From Pilimelia anulata (GTDB lineage: Bacteria > Actinomycetota > Actinomycetes > Mycobacteriales > Micromonosporaceae), in assembly GCF_014647895.1 (NCBI RefSeq), contig NZ_BMQB01000002.1:186001-250000 (forward strand): a stretch of 64,000 bases of DNA. The letters are read 5' to 3'. A program made the position numbers and the translations under genes. The notes under the pieces were generated by a model. The model was not told the origin of the DNA, did no database searches, and worked only from the letters and a program-made list of their open reading frames with translations. Positions 26,368 to 33,651 of this stretch are shown here, piece after piece; position 1 is the stretch's first letter; every line of letters begins with the position of its first letter.

Positions 26368-26618
26368 AGTGTTGTCATGCCGGTACGTTCCCACCCGCAG
26401 CGACGCGTTCACAGAAGACCGTGAATGCGGCCTGGCCAATGGTGCCCAATGGACCGTTTTCGGGTGCTGGACAACCGAATAACACGTGAATGCCGCCGCG
26501 GACGGTACCCGTACCGCCGCGGCGCACCCCGATCGGCGGCGCGCGCCATCCCCGGCTGCACCGGGACCGCCGCCGCTCGGCATCCCTCACACACCTTTCG
26601 TTCGAAGGACGGGACTGC

Positions 26619-27554
26619 ATGCCCTCACACGGCCCGACGCGGGCGCTCACGCGCACCCCGCGTACCACCATCGTCCGCTTCTCCGTCGCCCTCGCCGCGG
26701 CCGCCGGCCTCGCCGCGGGCACCCTCGCCGCCCCGGCGGCGGCCCTCGCCGCCCCGGCGGCGCCGACCACCTCGCTCAGCGGCGCCGCCGGCCCGCTGGC
26801 GCCGGCGGCCCCCGCGACCGCGGCCGAGGATGGCACGGTGCTGCAGGTCAACCTCTGCAACAGCGGCTACGACGAGGACTGCTACGACAAGGGCAAGTCC
26901 GTGCCCGCCACCGTCGCGCTGGTCAAGGAGCTGAAGCCGGTCGCGCTGACGCTGAACGAGGCGTGCCGGTCCGACGTCGACACGCTGTTCAACGCCATGC
27001 GGACGACCCACCCCGGCCGGCACACGCACTGGGCGTTCGCCCCGATCAGCCGGGCGGACGGGCACCACATCACCTGCGCCACCGGCGGCCACTACGGCTC
27101 GGCCGTGATCGACACGCTGGCCGACATGACCAGCTACAACTCCTGGGCGTTCCCGTTCGACAAGCAGGCCGCCGGCGACGAGCGCCGGATCGCGCACTGC
27201 TCGCAGGTCGTCTCCCGCGAGGGCGGGTACTTCACCTGCGGCGTCCAGCTCGCGGCGAAGGACCGCAAGGTCGCCAACGCCCAGTGCAAGCAGCTCGTGG
27301 GGTCGATCATGGACCGGGTGGCCGGGAAGACCGACTACCCGATCATGGCCGCGGGCACGTTCAACCTCCGCGCCGACGGCATGGGCGACTGCCTGACCGA
27401 CGTCGCCGACGACTACACCACCGCCGGCAAGGGCCTGCAGCACCTGGTCGCCTCCGAGGGCATCACCCTCGGCGACGTGGCCACGCACCCGATGTCCGGT
27501 ACGGGGCTGCCCGGCATCTCCTTCGACGCCACCTTCGACGGGGACCGGCGCTGA
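26619..27554 (+). CDS. Secreted Cys-rich protein resembling endonuclease/exonuclease/phosphatase family, active site eroded
   Basis: 311 aa. The signal peptide is long and Ala-rich (residues 1-~45, ...VALAAAAGLAAGTLAAPAAALAA). The body shows EEP-like landmarks: VLQVNLCNSG, the Glu of LTLNEACRSD, and GTFNLR where active enzymes have GDFN. The closing SDH motif is not found; the end reads GLPGISFDATF. The catalytic Asp and His therefore seem lost. Eight cysteines in the secreted part could form four disulfides. The ATG at 26619 has GAAGGA 9 nt upstream. It is inserted between meaB and the mutase. Ligand binding or divergent phosphodiesterase activity are both possible; the family link itself is moderate. 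Confidence 0.7.
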   Translation: MPSHGPTRALTRTPRTTIVRFSVALAAAAGLAAGTLAAPAAALAAPAAPTTSLSGAAGPLAPAAPATAAEDGTVLQVNLCNSGYDEDCYDKGKSVPATVALVKELKPVALTLNEACRSDVDTLFNAMRTTHPGRHTHWAFAPISRADGHHITCATGGHYGSAVIDTLADMTSYNSWAFPFDKQAAGDERRIAHCSQVVSREGGYFTCGVQLAAKDRKVANAQCKQLVGSIMDRVAGKTDYPIMAAGTFNLRADGMGDCLTDVADDYTTAGKGLQHLVASEGITLGDVATHPMSGTGLPGISFDATFDGDRR

Positions 27555-27582
27555 CCCGGCGGGCCACCGCCCGGTGATCGAC

Positions 27583-27617
27583 CGCAGTGCCCCCGGCCGA
27601 CGGCCGGGGGCACTGCG
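27583..27617 (+). terminator. Strong hairpin after the EEP-like gene
   Basis: 17-bp perfect arms 27583-27599 and 27601-27617 (core GTGCCCCCGGCC / GGCCGGGGGCAC); in RNA a ~15-bp stem with a small loop. It separates the secreted gene from the mutase promoter. Confidence 0.75.
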
Positions 27618-27657
27618 CCGGCCGCCGCCGGCCACCCCGAACGCGGCCCGCCCTGAC

Positions 27658-27663
27658 TAGACT
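27658..27663 (+). promoter_or_regulatory. -10 box TAGACT of the mutase gene
   Basis: TAGACT lies 24 bases before the ATG (27688), with ribosome site AAGGAG at 27676-27681. No consensus -35. Confidence 0.5.
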
Positions 27664-27687
27664 CGGGGCAAAGAGAAGGAGCCGTGC

Positions 27688-29361
27688 ATGAACGCCGACG
27701 AGATCGCCGCTGGCCGGGCCCGCTGGCAGGCCCGCTACGACGCCGCACAGAAGCGGGACGCGGACTTCACCACGCTGTCCGGCATGGCGGTCGAGCCGCT
27801 GTATGGCCCGCCGGAGGGCGCCGACGTGCCGGGCTTCGACCGGATCGGCTGGCCGGGGGAGTACCCGTACACCCGCGGCCTGTACCCGACCGGCTACCGC
27901 GGCCGGCGCTGGACGATCCGGCAGTTCGCCGGCTTCGGCAATGCCCAGCAGACCAACGAGCGGTACAAGATGATCCTCGCCGCCGGCGGCGGCGGGCTGA
28001 GCGTCGCGTTCGACATGCCCACCCTGATGGGCCGCGACTCCGACGACCCGCACGCGCTCGGCGAGGTCGGCCACTGCGGCGTGGCCATCGACTCCGCCGC
28101 CGACATGGACGTGCTGTTCGACGGCATCGACCTGCAGGGCACCACCACGTCGATGACGATCTCCGGGCCGGCGGTGCCGGCCTTCTGCATGTACCTGGTC
28201 GCCGCCGAGCGGCAGGGCGCCGACATCACCAAGCTCGACGGCACGCTCCAGACCGACATCTTCAAGGAGTACATCGCGCAGAAGGAGTGGCTGTTCGCGC
28301 CCGAGCCGCACCTGCGCCTCATCGGCGACCTGATGGAGTACTGCGCCCGCAACATCCCGCGGTACAAGCCGCTGTCGGTCTCCGGGTACCACATCCGCGA
28401 GGCCGGGGCCACGGCCGCGCAGGAGCTGGCGTACACCCTCGCCGACGGCTTCGGGTACGTCGAGCTGGGCCTGTCCCGCGGCCTGGACGTCAACGTCTTC
28501 GCCCCCGGCCTGAGCTTCTTCTTCGACTCGCACGTGGACTTCTTCGAGGAGATCGCGAAGTTCCGCGCCGCCCGCCGGATCTGGGCCCGCTGGCTGAAGG
28601 AGAAGTACGGCGCCACCAGCGAGAAGGCCCTCTGGCTGCGCTTCCACACCCAGACCGCCGGCGTCTCGCTGACCGCGCAGCAGCCGGTCAACAACGTCGT
28701 CCGGACCGCGGTCGAGGCGCTCGCCGCCGTCCTCGGCGGCACCAACTCGCTGCACACCAACGCCCTGGACGAGACGCTGGCCCTGCCGACCGACGAGTCC
28801 GCCGAGATCGCCCTGCGCACCCAGCAGGTGCTGATGGAGGAGACCGGCGTCACCAACGTCGCCGACCCGCTCGGCGGCTCCTGGTACGTCGAGGCGCTCA
28901 CCGACCGGATCGAGGCCGAGGCCGAGGCCATCTTCGCCAAGATCCGCTCGCTGGGCAGCGACGGCAGCATCACGCAGGGCATCCTGCGCGGCATCGAGGA
29001 CGGGTACTTCACCGGCCAGATCGCCGACTCCGCCTTCACCCACCAGCAGGCGTTGGAGAAGGGCGACAAGCGGATCGTCGGCGTGAACTGCCACACCACC
29101 ACCGTCGCCAAGGACCTGGAGATCCTGCGCATCTCGCACGAGGTCGAGCTGGTCCAGAAGGAGCTGCTCGGCAAGCGCAAGGCCGCCCGCGACGGCGCCG
29201 CCGTCCGGGCCGCGCTGGCCGCGCTGGTCGAGGTCTCCCGGGGTACGGGCAACATGATCCCGGCCATGCTCGACGCCGCCCGGGCCGAGGCGTCCATGGG
29301 CGAGATCTGCGACGCGCTGCGGGGCGAGTGGGGGGTGTACCGCGAGCCCGCCCGCTTCTGA
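27688..29361 (+). CDS. icmA: Acyl-CoA mutase large subunit, isobutyryl-CoA mutase type
   Basis: 557-aa TIM-barrel subunit of an adenosylcobalamin-dependent mutase (isobutyryl-CoA to n-butyryl-CoA in the named type). No cobalamin-binding C-terminal domain (DxHxxG) is present, so a small subunit must be encoded elsewhere. The substrate pocket has Phe in [16 protein letters not shown] and Gln in [11 protein letters not shown], the pair typical of isobutyryl-CoA mutase rather than the Tyr/Arg pair of methylmalonyl-CoA mutase. Overall wording ([37 protein letters not shown]) also matches Streptomyces IcmA. Automated annotation may say methylmalonyl-CoA mutase. MeaB upstream is its likely chaperone; ybbN follows after 55 bp. 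Confidence 0.88.
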   Translation: MNADEIAAGRARWQARYDAAQKRDADFTTLSGMAVEPLYGPPEGADVPGFDRIGWPGEYPYTRGLYPTGYRGRRWTIRQFAGFGNAQQTNERYKMILAAGGGGLSVAFDMPTLMGRDSDDPHALGEVGHCGVAIDSAADMDVLFDGIDLQGTTTSMTISGPAVPAFCMYLVAAERQGADITKLDGTLQTDIFKEYIAQKEWLFAPEPHLRLIGDLMEYCARNIPRYKPLSVSGYHIREAGATAAQELAYTLADGFGYVELGLSRGLDVNVFAPGLSFFFDSHVDFFEEIAKFRAARRIWARWLKEKYGATSEKALWLRFHTQTAGVSLTAQQPVNNVVRTAVEALAAVLGGTNSLHTNALDETLALPTDESAEIALRTQQVLMEETGVTNVADPLGGSWYVEALTDRIEAEAEAIFAKIRSLGSDGSITQGILRGIEDGYFTGQIADSAFTHQQALEKGDKRIVGVNCHTTTVAKDLEILRISHEVELVQKELLGKRKAARDGAAVRAALAALVEVSRGTGNMIPAMLDAARAEASMGEICDALRGEWGVYREPARF

Positions 29362-29416
29362 CACCCGCCGGGTGCCGACCCCGGAACCGCGCCACGCCGT
29401 GCCAGACTGGACAACC

Positions 29417-30310
29417 ATGAGCGACCCACGTACCTCCCCATCGATCTTCACCCGCGGCGCGGTCGACCTCAGCGCCCTGCGGCGGCCGGCGACGCCCCCG
29501 CCGGCCGCGCCCGCGGCCCCCCGCCCCGGCGCCGCCGGCGCGGCCGTCATCGATGTCACCGAGGCCACCTTCCAGGCCGAGGTGCTCGAACGCTCGCTGA
29601 CCACCCCGGTCGTCGTCGACTTCTGGGCCGAGTGGTGCGAGCCGTGCAAGCAGCTCTCCCCGGTCCTGGAGAAGCTCGCCGTCGAGGCCGGCGGCGACTG
29701 GGTGCTGGCCAAGGTCGACGTCGACGCCAACCCGCGGCTGGCCCAGCTCTTCCGGATCCAGGGCATCCCCATGGTCATCGGCATCGTCGGCGGCCAGCCG
29801 GTCGACGCGTTCTCCGGGGTGGTGCCCGAGGCGCAGCTCCGGCAGTGGCTCGGCGCGCTGCTCAAGGCCGGCGGCGTCGAGGTCGAGGAGCCCGTCGACC
29901 CGCGGCTGGACGCCGCCGACGACGCGCTCACCACCGGCGACCTGGACGAGGCCGAGGCGGCGTACCGGCGGATCCTCAACGAGACGCCGAACGACCCGGC
30001 CGCGCTCGCCGGGCTGGCCCAGGTCGAGCTGACCCGGCGGGTCGTCGGGGTCGGCGACCCGGCCGCGGCCATCGCCGCCGCCGACGCCGCGCCGGCGGAC
30101 GTCGCCGCCCAACTCGTCGCCGCCGACGTCGAGGTGCTCTCCGGCCTCGCCGAGCGCGGGTACGCCCGGCTCGTCGCGCTGGTCCGGCGGACCGCCGGCG
30201 AGCAGCGCGAGGCGGTCCGGGAGCGGCTCGTCGCCCTGTTCGCCGTCGCCGCGCCGGACGACCCCGCCGTCGCCGCGGCCCGCCGCGCGCTCGCCAGCGC
30301 GCTGTTCTGA
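29417..30310 (+). CDS. CnoX/YbbN-type thioredoxin-fold co-chaperone
   Basis: 297 aa. An N-terminal Pro/Ala-rich stretch is followed by a thioredoxin domain with [23 protein letters not shown] (CEPC about residue 73), then a TPR-like helical region ([23 protein letters not shown]). This is the architecture of E. coli YbbN/CnoX, which holds and protects oxidised client proteins. The CxPC is complete, so redox activity is possible. ATG at 29417 preferred. Position after the mutase/thiolase block matches the M. tuberculosis thioredoxin Rv1324. Confidence 0.88.
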   Translation: MSDPRTSPSIFTRGAVDLSALRRPATPPPAAPAAPRPGAAGAAVIDVTEATFQAEVLERSLTTPVVVDFWAEWCEPCKQLSPVLEKLAVEAGGDWVLAKVDVDANPRLAQLFRIQGIPMVIGIVGGQPVDAFSGVVPEAQLRQWLGALLKAGGVEVEEPVDPRLDAADDALTTGDLDEAEAAYRRILNETPNDPAALAGLAQVELTRRVVGVGDPAAAIAAADAAPADVAAQLVAADVEVLSGLAERGYARLVALVRRTAGEQREAVRERLVALFAVAAPDDPAVAAARRALASALF

Positions 30311-30321
30311 GCGGGGCGGCG

Positions 30322-31287
30322 GTGCGTCGGATCGCGGTGCTCGACGCGCCGTCCAACCTGGGCCTGCGGCCCCCCACGGCGGCCTCGGTGCCCGGCTGCG
30401 CCAAGGCGCCGGGGGCGCTGCGCGACCACGACCTGCTGGCCCGGCTCGGCGCCCGCGACGCCGGCTGCCTCACCCCGCCCCGGTACGACCCCGGCGACTG
30501 GCGGCCCGGCGACGGCGCCGCGCACGCCCCGCAGCTCGCCGGGTACACCCGCCGGCTCGCCGAGCGGATCGGCGCGATCGTCGACGCGGACGAGTTCCCG
30601 CTCGTCCTCGGCGGCGACTGCGCGATCCTGCTCGGCGCCGCGCTGGCCATGCACCGGCTCGGCGAGGCGGTCGGCGGCCGGGTCGGGCTGATCTACCTCG
30701 ACGCCCACTCCGACTTCCGGCACCCCGGCAACGCCGCGTACGTGGGGGCCGCCGCCGGCGAGGTGCTCGCCCTGGCCACCGGGCGGGGGCAGGGCGACCT
30801 GGCGGCGATCGAGGGCCGCCGGCCGTACTTCCGGGACGTGGACGTCGCCGTCCTCGGCCTGCGCGCGCACGACGACTACCGGCTGGACCTGCAGGCCGCC
30901 GGGATCGTGCACCGGCAGGTGCCGCAGTTGCGGACCGAGGGCGCGGCGCGCAGCGCCCAGTGGGCGCGCGAGCAGCTCGCCGACTGCGCCGGGTACTGGC
31001 TGCACGTCGACGTGGACGTCCTCGACCCGGCGGTGATGCCGGCGGTGGACGCGCCGGAGCCGGGCGGGATCGCGCTGGCCGAACTGGAGTCGCTGCTGGT
31101 CGGGCTGGTGGACACGCCGCACTGCCTGGGCATGCAGCTCACGGTCTTCGACCCGGACTACGACGCCGACGGCGACCACGCCAGCGAGCTGGTCACCACG
31201 CTGTCCGCCGGCCTGGCCTCGCTGCGCCCGGCGCTGCCGACCCAGCCGGCCGCGCCGCCGGCGACCACCCCGGCCACGGCCGGCTGA
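30322..31287 (+). CDS. Arginase/agmatinase/formiminoglutamase family protein
   Basis: 321 aa ureohydrolase fold with the two-manganese motifs GGDCAILLG (~95), YLDAHSDF (~127) and HVDVDVLDP (~230). Arginase and agmatinase usually have GGDH; the Cys in place of His is seen in formiminoglutamase-like members and leaves the substrate open among guanidino compounds. GTG start at 30322, 11 bp after the thioredoxin gene, with only a weak ribosome site. The C-terminal ~20 residues are Pro/Ala/Thr-rich and overlap a tandem repeat across the stop. Confidence 0.82.
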   Translation: MRRIAVLDAPSNLGLRPPTAASVPGCAKAPGALRDHDLLARLGARDAGCLTPPRYDPGDWRPGDGAAHAPQLAGYTRRLAERIGAIVDADEFPLVLGGDCAILLGAALAMHRLGEAVGGRVGLIYLDAHSDFRHPGNAAYVGAAAGEVLALATGRGQGDLAAIEGRRPYFRDVDVAVLGLRAHDDYRLDLQAAGIVHRQVPQLRTEGAARSAQWAREQLADCAGYWLHVDVDVLDPAVMPAVDAPEPGGIALAELESLLVGLVDTPHCLGMQLTVFDPDYDADGDHASELVTTLSAGLASLRPALPTQPAAPPATTPATAG

Positions 31288-31306
31288 CCCCGGCCACGGC
31301 CGGCGG
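31267..31306. repeat. 20-bp tandem duplication across the arginase-family stop codon
   Basis: Copies 31267-31286 and 31287-31306 are identical except for one base near the end (core CCCCGGCCACGGCCGGC). The stop codon spans the junction (31285-31287); the second copy ends at the stop of the convergent PBP gene. Confidence 0.7.
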
Positions 31307-33361
31307 TCAGCGGCGCGGGGCCGTCGCGGTCAGGAACCGGGCCGCGATCGGCACCGCCGTCGCCCCGCTGCCGCCGCCCTGCTCCACGAACACCGCGATC
31401 GCCACGTCCCCGCGCCAGCCGACGAACCAGGCGTGGGTGTGCGCCGGGTTGTTGTCGTACTCCGCGGTCCCCGTCTTGCCGTACACCGGGCCGCCGGGCA
31501 CCCCGGCCAGCGCGGTCGCCGTGCCGGCGGTGACCACCTCGCGCATCATGTCGTGCAGCGCCCGGATCGACGTGGCCGACAGCGGCGCGGCCTCGCCGGT
31601 CGGCGGCGGGGCCGCCGGCGGCGGCGCGGTGGTGCCGGCGGCCGACGCGCCCGCGGTCGGCGCGGCCGGGGTCTGCGGCGCCGCGTTGTTCGGCAGCGGG
31701 TCCAGGACCAGGCCCGGCGTGCGCCACCGCCCGCGCGCCACGGCCGCCGTGGCCGCCGCCATCGCCAGCGGGCTGACCACCGTCCGGCCCTGGCCGAACG
31801 CCGCGGCGGCCCGCTCGGCGGCGTCACCGTCGCGGGAGACGGTGCCGGTGTCGGCCTCCAGGCCGACGTCCCAGCGGGCGCCCACCCCGACCCGGGCGGC
31901 GGCGTCGGCGAGGCCGGCGGCGCCGAGCTTCGGGGCCAGGGCGGCGAACGCCGTGTTGCACGACTTCGCGAAGTCGACCCGGAACGGCACGGTACCGAGG
32001 GCGAAGTTGTTGGCGTTGCGGAACGACCGCCCGCCGGCGCTGGCCGTGCGCGGGCAGGCCACGGGCGTGGCCGGGGTGACCGCGCCGCTGTCCAGCAGGC
32101 CCAGCGCGCTGATCATCTTGAACGTCGAGCCCGGCGGCACCCGAGCGGTGAAGGCCAGGTTCACCGCGCCGCCGTCGGGCCCGTTCGCGGCGGCGAGCAC
32201 GGCCCCGTCGGTCACCCGGACCGCGACCAGCGCGCCGCGCTGCTTCACCCCGGCGAGCGCCGCGTCGGCGGCGCCCTGCACCCGCGGGTCGAGCGTGGTC
32301 TTCACCGGCTGCCCGGCGGCCGGCTCGACGGTGTGCAGGTCGCGCGCCTGCGGCGTGCCGTCCGGGGTCTTGCTGACCGCGACGACCCGCTGGCCGGGGG
32401 TGCCCCGCAGCCGGTCCTCGTACCGGCCCTGCAGGCCGCCGTGCCCCACCTGGTCGCCGATCTCGTACGCGTCCGGCCGGGCCACCATGTCGTCGCGCTG
32501 CACGGGGTCGACGGTGCCGAGCAGGGCGCGGGCGAAGGTCCGGCTCGGGGCGAGCTGCCGCTGCTCCTCCCGGAACACCGTGCCGGGCAGCGGCTGGAGC
32601 CGGGCCCGGGCCTTCTCGTAGTCGGCCTTGCGCAGCGTGACGACCTCGACGAACGCCCCCTTGTCGGCCTTCGCCAGCTCGGCCGGCAGCTTCGCCAGGT
32701 CGACGCTCGTGCCGGCGGCCCGCAGCGCCGCGGTCAGCGCCGGCACCAGCTTCTTCACGTCGGTCACCCGGCCGGGCTCGACGCCGACGACCACGACCGG
32801 CCGGGCGGTGACCAGCGGCTGCCCGGCGGCGTCGAGGATCGCGCCGCGCGCGGCGGCGCTGCGCCGGACCCCCAGCGACTCGCCCTCGACCAGCCCCGGG
32901 TGGACGACGGCCGGGCTCCAGATCACCGCCCAGTCGTCGTTCTTCCGGTTGACCTGAACGGTCGTGGCGTACTTCCAGTGCGCCCCGCCGGGCAACTGCC
33001 AGTCCACACTGACGGGGACGTCGGCGGCGTCCTCGTTGCGCCGCGGCTCGCCCGCGGTCAGGGTCGGCGGGGACGTGCGCAGCTCGCCGGCGAGCGCGGC
33101 GAGCTGGGTGGCGACGTCGCCGGCGGCGACCTTGCTGCCGTCGGGCCGGATGAAGGCCACCCGGTCCAGCTTGCCGGCCCGCCAGCCGGCGAGGAAGGCG
33201 CCGGCCGCGTCGGCCGGGCCGTCGTCGCCGCAGCCGGCGAGCAGCGCCAGCGCCGGCAGCGCCGCGGCGGCGAGCGCCGTTGCGCGCCGGAGTGCGCCGG
33301 ATGGGCGGTTCGGGGCGGGCGGGCACGGTGCGGCGGCGTGGAATCGCCGGGCCTGGCGCAT
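31307..33361 (-). CDS. Penicillin-binding transpeptidase lipoprotein with MecA-like N-terminal domain
   Basis: 684 aa. A lipobox (ALLAGCG, Cys about residue 43) predicts a lipoprotein on the outer face of the membrane. An NTF2-like MecA_N domain (~45-155), a PBP dimerisation domain (~170-340) and a class B transpeptidase domain follow. The latter has the serine in PPGSTFKM, the second motif SCN (AKSCNTAF) and the third KTGTAEY. A ~35-residue Pro/Ala/Thr insert precedes the last motif. It crosslinks peptidoglycan; MecA_N-type PBPs often have low beta-lactam affinity, which here is inference. ATG at 33361 with GAGGAG 9 nt upstream; convergent with the arginase gene (19 bp) and divergent from gdh. 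Confidence 0.93.
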   Translation of the reverse strand: MRQARRFHAAAPCPPAPNRPSGALRRATALAAAALPALALLAGCGDDGPADAAGAFLAGWRAGKLDRVAFIRPDGSKVAAGDVATQLAALAGELRTSPPTLTAGEPRRNEDAADVPVSVDWQLPGGAHWKYATTVQVNRKNDDWAVIWSPAVVHPGLVEGESLGVRRSAAARGAILDAAGQPLVTARPVVVVGVEPGRVTDVKKLVPALTAALRAAGTSVDLAKLPAELAKADKGAFVEVVTLRKADYEKARARLQPLPGTVFREEQRQLAPSRTFARALLGTVDPVQRDDMVARPDAYEIGDQVGHGGLQGRYEDRLRGTPGQRVVAVSKTPDGTPQARDLHTVEPAAGQPVKTTLDPRVQGAADAALAGVKQRGALVAVRVTDGAVLAAANGPDGGAVNLAFTARVPPGSTFKMISALGLLDSGAVTPATPVACPRTASAGGRSFRNANNFALGTVPFRVDFAKSCNTAFAALAPKLGAAGLADAAARVGVGARWDVGLEADTGTVSRDGDAAERAAAAFGQGRTVVSPLAMAAATAAVARGRWRTPGLVLDPLPNNAAPQTPAAPTAGASAAGTTAPPPAAPPPTGEAAPLSATSIRALHDMMREVVTAGTATALAGVPGGPVYGKTGTAEYDNNPAHTHAWFVGWRGDVAIAVFVEQGGGSGATAVPIAARFLTATAPRR

Positions 33362-33495
33362 GTGTTCACTCCTCGGACTCGGACGCCCCCATTGTCCGAC
33401 ATGCGGGCCACCCGGCGCTGTACCACACTCTGTCCGGGGGCCCGGCTCCCCGTGCCGTGTCCCGTGGTGGCTGCGAACGGGGCGCGGCGAGGTCC

Positions 33496-33501
33496 TAGGC
33501 T
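33496..33501 (+). promoter_or_regulatory. -10 box TAGGCT upstream of gdh
   Basis: TANNNT hexamer about 150 nt before the gdh ATG; transcripts would include the three 20-bp repeats at 33551-33610. Confidence 0.4.
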
Positions 33502-33550
33502 GTGGGGGGATTCTCCGGTCGGACGGCGGGTGCCGTCGTCCTTTTTCCGG

Positions 33551-33610
33551 GTCCCGCACGGGTCATCGGCGTCCCGTACGGGTCATCGGCATCCTGCATG
33601 GGTCATCTGC
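33551..33610. repeat. Three tandem 20-bp repeats in the gdh leader
   Basis: Exact 20-bp periodicity: 33551-33570, 33571-33590, 33591-33610, consensus GTCCCGYACGGGTCATCGGC. Copies 1 and 2 differ at one base; copy 3 at five to six. Copy 2 contains the palindrome CCCGTACGGG. Spacing of two helical turns would place bound proteins on one face of DNA. Confidence 0.75.
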
Positions 33611-33651
33611 CGCGCGGCGCGCCGCGCGGGGGCGAGGGGAGTGGGCGGTAC

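Larger units (their letters stand above)
26170..26618. other. AT-richer intergenic region with several palindromes
   Basis: 450 bp without a convincing gene, visibly richer in A/T than its surroundings. It holds a 10-bp palindrome (26195-26204), a 7-bp inverted repeat (26209-26226) and a 29-bp palindrome (26339-26367) with a related half-site at 26449-26456. Short open frames here lack ribosome sites and family-like sequence. It probably contains the control region of the EEP gene. Confidence 0.55.

Noticed and set aside
26227..26583. Short frames of 65 and 112 codons in the palindrome-rich region
   Set aside because: No ribosome site, no family resemblance, and they run across the palindrome and through AT-richer sequence without codon bias.
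33502..33651. N-terminal extension of glutamate dehydrogenase by 50 residues
   Set aside because: It would translate the tandem repeats and overlap the -10 box; the extension is not family-like. Kept as an alternative start only.
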